A DNA stretch of 11,524 nt from an uncultured Actinomycetes bacterium (lineage in GTDB: Bacteria > Actinomycetota > Acidimicrobiia > Acidimicrobiales > Microtrichaceae). Position numbers and translations under genes: made by a program. The notes under the pieces were generated by a model. The model was given only the letters and a program-made list of their open reading frames with translations, had not been told where the DNA came from and ran no database searches. Positions within the stretch are counted from its first letter, which is position 1, and every line of letters begins with the position of its first letter. Shown one piece after another: positions 6,009 to 11,524 of this stretch. Where the stretch lies: contig CAIYXG010000282.1 of NCBI GenBank assembly GCA_903930035.1, forward strand, positions 1-11,524, given 5' to 3'.

Positions 6009-7205
6009 ATGGCGCTGTCCGACCTGCTCGCCCCGGCGACCGACCTCCTTCCCGGCGTCGTCGACCTCCGTCGTCGGCTGCACCTCCACCCGGAGATCGG
6101 CCTGGACCTGCCGCGCACCCAGGCGGCCGTGGTCGAGCAGCTCACGGACCTGGGCCTCGAGGTGCGCACGGGCGACCGGCTGACCTCTGTGGTGGCCGAC
6201 GTCGAGGGCGGCCGTCCCGGGCCGACCGTGCTGCTGCGCGGCGACATGGACGCGCTGCCGATGCCGGAGGACACGGGGCTGGAGTTCGCCAGCCAGGTCG
6301 ACGGCACCATGCACGCGTGCGGCCACGACGCGCACACTGCGATGCTCGTCGGCGCGGCCCGCCTGCTGGTGGCCGCCAAGGACCGCCTCCCCGGCCGCGT
6401 CCGGCTGATGTTCCAGCCAGGTGAGGAGGCGCCGGGTGGCGCCCCGCTCATGATCCGCGAGGGCGTGCTCGACGGGGTCGACGCGGCGTTCGCGCTGCAC
6501 GTGGCCCCCAACCTCTGGTCCGGCATGGTGGCGTGGAAGGGCGGCCCGGTGATGGCCTCGGCCGACGTGTTCGTGCTGCACGTGCACGGTCGCGGGGGAC
6601 ATGCGTCGACCCCGCACTGGGCGGTCGACCCGGTGCCGGTGGCCTGCGAGACCGTCCTGGCGCTCCAGCAGATGGTGACGCGGACCGTCAACGTGTTCGA
6701 CCCGGCCGTCGTGACCGTCGCGCAGCTCGACGCCGGGTCGACCGACAACGTCATCCCCGAGTCGGCCCGGCTGGTCGGGACGGTGCGCGCCGTCTCGGAG
6801 TCCACCCGCCACGAGGTGTGGGACCGCATCCGCCAGGTGGCCGACGGCATCGCGGCGGCGCACGGCTGCACTGCGACGGTCGAGATCGTCGAGGGCTACC
6901 CGGTGACGCACAACGACCCCGGGTTCGCGTCGTTCGCGTCAGGGGTCGCGCAGGAGCTGCTCGGCGCCGGCAGGGTGGTCGAGATGCCGGCACCGGTGAT
7001 GGGGGCCGAGGACTTCTCCTACGTCCTGCAGCAGGTGCCGGGCGCCATGCTCTACCTGGGCGTGTGCCCTCCGGAGCACGAGAACCCGTTCGTGGCGCCG
7101 GCCTGCCACTCCAACCGCATGGTCCTGCACGAGGACGCCATGGCCACCGGCGTCGCCCTGCACGCCGCGGTCGCCACGGCCTACCTCGAGCGCCACACCG
7201 GCTAG
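6009..7205 (+). CDS. M20 family metal-dependent amidohydrolase (HipO/aminoacylase type)
   Basis: A 398-residue zinc- or manganese-dependent amidohydrolase that cleaves N-acyl or similar amide bonds of amino acids; the substrate is unknown. Motifs in order: RRRLHLHPEIG (21-31), LLRGDMDALPMPE (75-87), MHACGHDAHT (101-110), MFQPGEEAPGGA (134-145), LHV (163-165), GRGGHASTPH in the dimerisation domain (194-203), GAEDFSYVLQQVPGAMLYLG (332-351) and ACHSNRMVLHEDAM (365-378). Cys104, His106, Glu140, His164 and His367 correspond to the metal-binding and catalytic set of the M20D class. There is no signal peptide, so it is cytoplasmic. The start at 6009 follows TGACATG, one base after the lysoplasmalogenase stop, with GGAG at 6000-6003 as its ribosome-binding site. 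It is the last gene of the co-directional run, and its TAG stop overlaps that of pepN. Function beyond the family is not inferred. Confidence 0.93.
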   Translation: MALSDLLAPATDLLPGVVDLRRRLHLHPEIGLDLPRTQAAVVEQLTDLGLEVRTGDRLTSVVADVEGGRPGPTVLLRGDMDALPMPEDTGLEFASQVDGTMHACGHDAHTAMLVGAARLLVAAKDRLPGRVRLMFQPGEEAPGGAPLMIREGVLDGVDAAFALHVAPNLWSGMVAWKGGPVMASADVFVLHVHGRGGHASTPHWAVDPVPVACETVLALQQMVTRTVNVFDPAVVTVAQLDAGSTDNVIPESARLVGTVRAVSESTRHEVWDRIRQVADGIAAAHGCTATVEIVEGYPVTHNDPGFASFASGVAQELLGAGRVVEMPAPVMGAEDFSYVLQQVPGAMLYLGVCPPEHENPFVAPACHSNRMVLHEDAMATGVALHAAVATAYLERHTG

Positions 7206-9745
7206 AGCCCGGCGCGGACGGCCGCCGCGGTTGCCACGTTCACCCGCATGCGCTCGAGGTGCTGGTCGACCTGCTGGGCGGCCACCGGGACCGGGTGGGC
7301 GTCCAGGAACGCCGCAATGCGTTCGGCCAGGTCGGGGTCGGTCGTCCGGCGGACCCCCTCGAGCATGCGGGGCACGCTGACCGGCGCGAGCTGGTCCAGG
7401 AGCGCGGCCCAGCCGGACGCCACGGCGTCCCAGGCGCGTCCGCCCAGCACGGGGTGCCCCAGGAGCTGGCGGAGCAGGTAGGGGGCGTCCTGGCTGCGGA
7501 CGTCGGTCCGGGCAATGTCGACCGTCCGCACGAACAGCGCCACGTGGTCGGTCTCGGCGAGCGCGTGCAGGTAGCGCTGCTCGTCCTGGGGCGTCGTGGC
7601 CGCCCGCCACCGCCGTTCGATCTCGGCGTGCTCCTCGACCGTGGCCGTCGAGGCGACCACGTGCAGCGCGGCGGCCTGGAGCGCCGGGTCGGTGGGGTCG
7701 TCCCAGAGCACCCGGGCCTCCTGGCGGACCTCGGGGTCGGCCCCGACGGTGCCGAGCAGGGTGACCAGCACCTCCCGGCACTCCCGGGCCGGTGCGTCGT
7801 CCGGGTCGGCCGCGACCGCGGCGGTGGCCGCGTCGAGCGCGGGCCGGGCCGCCGCGCGGACCATGTCGGCGACCGTCGCGGCATGGTCGGGCCCGGCGAG
7901 CTCGTGCAGGTCCCGGGCCATCCTGCTGAGCCGCCGCCACACGGCGGGGTCGTCCTCGTCGGCCGCGGCCCAGCCGAACAGGTCGACCAGGTCCTGGGCC
8001 TCGAGCGTGCCGGCGAGGAGCGCGGCCCAGGCGTCGTCCACCAGCGCGAACCGCTCGACGGCGGGCCGCTCCGGCCGGTCGCCGTCGGCGCCGGCGAGCG
8101 CGCGGCGGAGGGCCGAGGAGGGCTCGCAGCGGTAGAAGCCGGCGGCCCCCGTGTTGGCGACGACCCAGGCGACGTCGGCCGGCAGGGTGAGCTCGGTGTC
8201 GTCCTCGAGCAGGACCCGGAGCTCGGTGGTCCCGCCGTCGGCGGTCCCGACGGTGAGCACCATGGGCACGGGCCAGCGGCGGTCGGGGGCCGGTGTGACG
8301 CCCTCGGTCCTGCGGTTGGCGGCGCGGCGCTGGGCCAGCCGCAGGACCGGGCCGTCGGCGTCGACCTGCACCACGGGGTGGCCGCCGTGGAAGATCCACT
8401 CGTCCATGATCCGGCGCACCGGCTCCCCGGTGGCCCCCTCGAGCGCGTCCCACAGGTCGGTGGTCTCGGTGTTCCCCCAGGCGTGGCGCGCCAGGTAGGC
8501 GGCGATGCCGTCGCGGAAGGGCCCGGCCCCGACGTACTGCTCGAGCATCCGGACGACCGACGCCCCCTTCTCGTAGGTGAGGATGTCGAACATCCCCTCG
8601 GCGTCCTCGGCCGTGACGACCTCGTACTCGACGGGCCGCGTGGAGGTGAGCGCGTCGGTGTCGAACGCCGCGGTGCGCAGCAGGCCGAAGTGCGTCCAGA
8701 CGTCCCACGAGGGGCGGAAGTGGTCGCTCGCCCTGATCTCCCTGAACGTGGCGAACGCCTCGTTGAGCCAGATGCCGTTCCACCAGCGCATGGTCACCAG
8801 GTCGCCGAACCACATGTGGGCCAGCTCGTGGGCCACGACGTCGGCGACCCGCTGCAGCTCGGGCCGCGTGGCCCGGTCCGGGTCGACCAGCAGCAGCACC
8901 TCGCGGAACGTGATGCACCCCAGGTTCTCCATGGCGCCGAAGGCGAAGTCCGGCACGGCCACCAGGTCGACCTTGTCGCCGGGGTAGGGGAGGCCGTAGT
9001 AGTCCTCGAAGAAGCGCAGCGCCGACTCGGCGACGTCGAGCGAGAACTCGCACAGGTGGGCCTGCCCCGGCAGGTGCACCACGCGCAGCGGCACCGGTCC
9101 GGCGGCGCAGTCGACGGTCCGGACCGGGGTCGCCTCGAAGGGGCCGACGACGAGCGCCACCAGGTAGGTGGACATGACCACGGTGTCGGCGAAGCACACG
9201 CGGGCCCGGCCGTCCCCGGCGGGGGTGCGGGAGACCTCCGCGGCGTTGGACACGGCGACCTGGTCGTCGTCCACGACCACGGTGATCCCGAACGAGGCCT
9301 TGAACTCGGGCTCGTCGAAGCAGGGGAGGGCGCGCCGGGCGTGCGTCGCCTCGAACTGGGTGACGGCGAGCGTGTGCTCGACGCCGTCGAGCACGGCGGT
9401 GGACCGGTAGAGGCCCGTCAGGTGCTCGCCGAGCGGTGCCGCGAACGTCACGTGGAGGTCGAGCGGCCCGGGCGACAGGGGCGACCCCGGCACGAGCCGG
9501 AGCTGCTCGAGGTCCTCGAGCAGCTCGACGTCGACGTCGGTGCGGACGCCGTTGCGCTCGAGCCAGGCCGCCGTGATGTCGAGCCCCAGGGAGTGGAGGA
9601 CCACGGCGTCGCAGGTCTCGACGACGTCGGCCTCGACCGTGACGGTCCCGGTGAACGTCGCCGCCGCGGTGTCGACGTCCCACTCGACCTCGTAGCGGTG
9701 CGGCAGGACGGTGCGGGGCAGGCGGTGGTCGGCGGTGTGGGTCAC
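7202..9745 (-). CDS. pepN: Aminopeptidase N (M1 metallopeptidase, gluzincin)
   Basis: An 847-residue cytoplasmic zinc aminopeptidase that removes N-terminal residues from peptides, consistent with the usual 850-870 residues. The substrate-binding loop GAMEN is at 270-274, and the zinc site is HELAHMWFG (306-314) with ligands His306, His310 and Glu329 in LNEAFATF; Glu307 is the general base. QFEATHARRALPCFDEP (130-146) and Tyr391 in TYEKGASVV, the transition-state tyrosine, are as in the family. The region after about residue 460 matches the helical ERAP1-C-like domain. There is no signal peptide. The start is the GTG at 9745-9743: a -10-like TACGCT sits six bases upstream with no Shine-Dalgarno site, suggesting a leaderless mRNA. 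The stop (TAG) lies in the CTAG at 7202-7205 shared with the M20 gene. Family assignment is very secure. Confidence 0.97.
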   Translation of the reverse strand: MTHTADHRLPRTVLPHRYEVEWDVDTAAATFTGTVTVEADVVETCDAVVLHSLGLDITAAWLERNGVRTDVDVELLEDLEQLRLVPGSPLSPGPLDLHVTFAAPLGEHLTGLYRSTAVLDGVEHTLAVTQFEATHARRALPCFDEPEFKASFGITVVVDDDQVAVSNAAEVSRTPAGDGRARVCFADTVVMSTYLVALVVGPFEATPVRTVDCAAGPVPLRVVHLPGQAHLCEFSLDVAESALRFFEDYYGLPYPGDKVDLVAVPDFAFGAMENLGCITFREVLLLVDPDRATRPELQRVADVVAHELAHMWFGDLVTMRWWNGIWLNEAFATFREIRASDHFRPSWDVWTHFGLLRTAAFDTDALTSTRPVEYEVVTAEDAEGMFDILTYEKGASVVRMLEQYVGAGPFRDGIAAYLARHAWGNTETTDLWDALEGATGEPVRRIMDEWIFHGGHPVVQVDADGPVLRLAQRRAANRRTEGVTPAPDRRWPVPMVLTVGTADGGTTELRVLLEDDTELTLPADVAWVVANTGAAGFYRCEPSSALRRALAGADGDRPERPAVERFALVDDAWAALLAGTLEAQDLVDLFGWAAADEDDPAVWRRLSRMARDLHELAGPDHAATVADMVRAAARPALDAATAAVAADPDDAPARECREVLVTLLGTVGADPEVRQEARVLWDDPTDPALQAAALHVVASTATVEEHAEIERRWRAATTPQDEQRYLHALAETDHVALFVRTVDIARTDVRSQDAPYLLRQLLGHPVLGGRAWDAVASGWAALLDQLAPVSVPRMLEGVRRTTDPDLAERIAAFLDAHPVPVAAQQVDQHLERMRVNVATAAAVRAGL

Positions 9746-9751
9746 GACCGG

Positions 9752-9757
9752 AGCGTA
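9752..9757 (-). promoter_or_regulatory. -10-like box for a leaderless pepN transcript
   Basis: Read on the minus strand, TACGCT-CCGGTC-GTG places a TANNNT box exactly six bases before the pepN start codon, the same arrangement as for the serine hydrolase. The promoter must sit between the end of the diguanylate cyclase gene (stop at 9780) and pepN, because only 34 bases separate them. No clear -35 is visible. Confidence 0.5.
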
Positions 9758-9761
9758 CCGA

Positions 9762-9775
9762 CCGCCGGGCGGCGG
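9762..9775 (-). terminator. Short hairpin after the GGDEF-EAL gene stop
   Basis: CCGCC-GGGC-GGCGG forms a 5-bp stem with a 4-base loop, a few bases beyond the GGDEF-EAL stop codon at 9782-9780 and overlapping the region where a pepN -35 element would lie. There is no T-tract. It could weakly terminate the upstream gene; with this base composition, chance is also plausible. Confidence 0.25.
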
Positions 9776-9779
9776 CCGG

Positions 9780-11524
9780 TCAGGACCGGGGGTCGTCGGT
9801 GCCGGTGTCGCGGTCGGTGCTCGCGCCGGCGTCGGCGTCCGTGGCCCCCAGGCCGTGGCGCTCCTCGATGTCGGCCCGGGCGTCGATCCCCATGACCATC
9901 ATGCGGACCTCGGACGCGGCGCGGGGCCGGCCGAACAGGTAGCCCTGCGCGAAGTCGCACCCCATGGCCGTCAGGTGCGTCAGCTGCGCCTCGGTCTCGA
10001 CGCCCTCGGCGACGACGGCGATGCCGAGCGACCGGGCCAGGCCGATGACGGTGCTGATGATGACCTCGTCCTCGTGCTCGATCCCGAGCCCGTCCACGAA
10101 GGAGCGGTCGATCTTGAGCAGCCCGACCGGGAACTGGCGCAGGTACCGCAGCGACGAGTACCCGGTCCCGAAGTCGTCGACGGCGAGGCGGACGCCCATC
10201 TCGCCCAGGCGGGCCAGCGTGGGGCTCGAGGCCGCCTCCTCCATCATCACGCTCTCGGTGATCTCCAGGTAGAGCTGCTCGTTGCGCAGCCCCGAGGCGT
10301 CGAGGGCCGCCTGCACGGCGCCGGCCAGGCTGGGGTCGTTGAACTGTCGGGCCGACACGTTCACCGACAACGACATGTTGGCCATCGAGGGCTCGACCCG
10401 GCCCCACTCGGCCACCTGCCGGCAGGCCTCGCGGAGCACGAAGTTGTCGATCTCGGTGATGACGCCGGTCTCCTCGGCGACGGGGATGAACTCGTCGGGG
10501 CGGACCATGCCGCGGGTCGGGTGCTCCCAGCGGACCAGCGCCTCGACGCCCACGACCCGGCGGTCGAGGAGCCGCACCGACGGCTGGTAGTGGACGGCGA
10601 ACTGCTCCTCGTCGATGGCCCGTCGCAGGTCCGACTCGGCGCTGGCCCGGCGCCGGGCGGACTCGCGGAGCGCCTGGTCGAACAGCTCGAACCGGCCCCG
10701 GCCGCGCTGCTTGGCGCGGTACATGGCCAGGTCGGCGCTGGACAGTGCCGCCTCGGCGTCGTCGGTCGGGGCGGCCTCGGCGACGCCCACGCTGATCGAC
10801 GGCGAGAGCGTGAGGTTGCCGACCTCCATCGGGTCGGCCAGCTCGGCGACCAGCCGCTGGGCGAGCTGGCGGCCCTCGGCCAGACCGCGGCCGTCCACGA
10901 TCAGCACGAACTCGTCGCCGGCCAGGCGGCCCACCAGGTCCTGGTCCCGGACGTGGTGCCGCAGCCGCTCGGCGACGCCCTTGAGCAGCTCGTCGCCCAC
11001 CGCGTGCCCGTGCGCGTCGTTGACCTGCTTGAAGCGGTCGACGTCCACGAACAGCACGGTGACGGGGTGGGGCACGGGGGAGTGGCGGGAGGCGTCGAGC
11101 AGCCGGTTGAGCTCCTGGGTGACCCGGTGGCGGTTGGCCAGGCCGGTCAGGGCGTCGTGGGTGGCCTGGTGCACGGCCTCGGCGAGGGCGAGCCGGATGG
11201 CCTCCATGGCGCTGGCGTCGTTGAGCGCGAGCGAGGCGTGGTCGGCGAAGGTGGTGGCGATCTCGACGGCCTCGGTGTCGAACCGCCCGCCGTCGCTCGC
11301 CGCCTGCACCACGAGGGCGCCGACCGGCGCACCGTTGCGGTGGACGGGTGCGGCGAGGACCGAGATGGTGGCGCCCGGGCCGCCCCCGGCCGTCCCCGGG
11401 ATGGGCGGCGTGTCGGACTCGACCACGACGACCCCGTTGGTGGTCACGGCCAGGCGGGCGGGGTGGTCGCGGTCCACGATCTCGTGGTGCAGGTCGTCGA
11501 CCGTGCCGTCGCCCGCGACGCAGA
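9780..11524 (-). CDS. GAF-GGDEF-EAL cyclic-di-GMP turnover protein (N-terminus beyond right edge)
   Basis: A bifunctional c-di-GMP protein, open to the window edge, so the start is unseen. A GTG at 11477 is only an internal codon, because the frame continues upstream with further codons. Numbering from it: a GAF-like sensor segment covers about 1-95 (VLAAPVHRNGAPVGALVVQA). The GGDEF domain (108-268) has DALTGLANR, FVDVDRFKQVNDAHGHAVGDE and the active-site variant AGDEF (186-190), plus an RxxD inhibitory site (Arg177-Asp180) five residues ahead. The EAL domain (about 284-527) has VEALVRWEHP (Glu312), NVSARQF (Asn373), EITES (405-409), DDFGTGYSSLR (434-444), KIDRSF (Lys455) and VAEGVET (Glu491), which is the full set of phosphodiesterase residues. 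The last 40 residues are acidic and low complexity. There is no membrane segment in the visible part. Both activities look possible; net activity is unknown. Confidence 0.93.
   Translation of the reverse strand, partial: CVAGDGTVDDLHHEIVDRDHPARLAVTTNGVVVVESDTPPIPGTAGGGPGATISVLAAPVHRNGAPVGALVVQAASDGGRFDTEAVEIATTFADHASLALNDASAMEAIRLALAEAVHQATHDALTGLANRHRVTQELNRLLDASRHSPVPHPVTVLFVDVDRFKQVNDAHGHAVGDELLKGVAERLRHHVRDQDLVGRLAGDEFVLIVDGRGLAEGRQLAQRLVAELADPMEVGNLTLSPSISVGVAEAAPTDDAEAALSSADLAMYRAKQRGRGRFELFDQALRESARRRASAESDLRRAIDEEQFAVHYQPSVRLLDRRVVGVEALVRWEHPTRGMVRPDEFIPVAEETGVITEIDNFVLREACRQVAEWGRVEPSMANMSLSVNVSARQFNDPSLAGAVQAALDASGLRNEQLYLEITESVMMEEAASSPTLARLGEMGVRLAVDDFGTGYSSLRYLRQFPVGLLKIDRSFVDGLGIEHEDEVIISTVIGLARSLGIAVVAEGVETEAQLTHLTAMGCDFAQGYLFGRPRAASEVRMMVMGIDARADIEERHGLGATDADAGASTDRDTGTDDPRS

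Noticed and set aside
3821..6871. Minus-strand open frame of about 1,000 codons across the ferredoxin, reductase, YhhN and M20 genes
   Set aside because: It is antisense to four confidently identified genes, low complexity and without recognisable domains: a by-product of strong third-position GC.
6533..9895. Plus-strand open frame of about 1,120 codons across M20 and pepN
   Set aside because: It reads against all the M1 peptidase motifs on the other strand and contains only repetitive Gly/Arg/Val/Pro sequence. It is a composition shadow, not a giant gene.
11475..11477. GTG as start of the GGDEF-EAL gene
   Set aside because: The frame stays open to the window edge with plausible residues and the GAF-like domain would be cut short. 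The true start is probably outside the window.
1..11524. tRNA, rRNA, CRISPR array, insertion sequence, prophage or defence system
   Set aside because: No cloverleaf, spaced repeat, transposase, terminal inverted repeat, integrase or known defence domain was seen; nearly all sequence is accounted for by conserved metabolic and signalling genes.

Overview
The window is a dense stretch of very GC-rich bacterial chromosome. It has tight gene packing, many GTG starts, Shine-Dalgarno sites of uneven strength and at least two genes that look leaderless. Together with the gene families (an Asn-type 3Fe-4S ferredoxin with its FAD reductase, a YhhN lysoplasmalogenase, an actinobacterial-type PepN), this suggests an actinomycete. 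A member of the Acidimicrobiia (Iamia-like) is possible, but that is only an impression from composition and gene content. No RNA gene, insertion sequence, phage gene or CRISPR array is visible, and no gene-free gap exceeds about 190 bases.

Layout. (a) 1-249, minus: the N-terminal end of a secreted or membrane-anchored protein that runs off the left edge, followed by a 189-base gap that is AT-richer than its surroundings. (b) 439-1134, plus: a histidine phosphatase superfamily protein, convergent with the next pair across a hairpin containing both stop codons. (c) 1157-2931, minus: a two-gene unit, a class C beta-lactamase-like serine hydrolase followed by a GNAT acetyltransferase that starts on the hydrolase stop codon (GTGA). 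(d) 3013-7205, plus: five co-directional genes, namely a short-chain dehydrogenase, a 3Fe-4S ferredoxin, a ferredoxin reductase, a YhhN lysoplasmalogenase and an M20 amidohydrolase. The last three are almost contiguous. (e) 7202-9745, minus: an M1 aminopeptidase N, convergent with the M20 gene and sharing a CTAG in which both stop codons lie. (f) 9780 to the right edge, minus: a GAF-GGDEF-EAL cyclic-di-GMP protein whose N-terminus lies outside the window.

How they may work together. The ferredoxin and reductase form a plausible NAD(P)H-to-FAD-to-3Fe-4S electron chain for a cytochrome P450 or Rieske oxygenase, but no oxygenase is encoded here. The dehydrogenase upstream could act in the same oxidative catabolism. 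The lysoplasmalogenase and M20 hydrolase may be merely co-transcribed. The other genes look like ordinary housekeeping or accessory functions. I see no convincing sign of a wholly new system. The best leads are the Asn-ligand ferredoxin/reductase pair without an oxygenase, a perfect 17-bp dyad in the divergent promoter region, identically spaced leaderless promoter signals, and a bifunctional c-di-GMP enzyme with all key motifs, including an RxxD inhibitory site.
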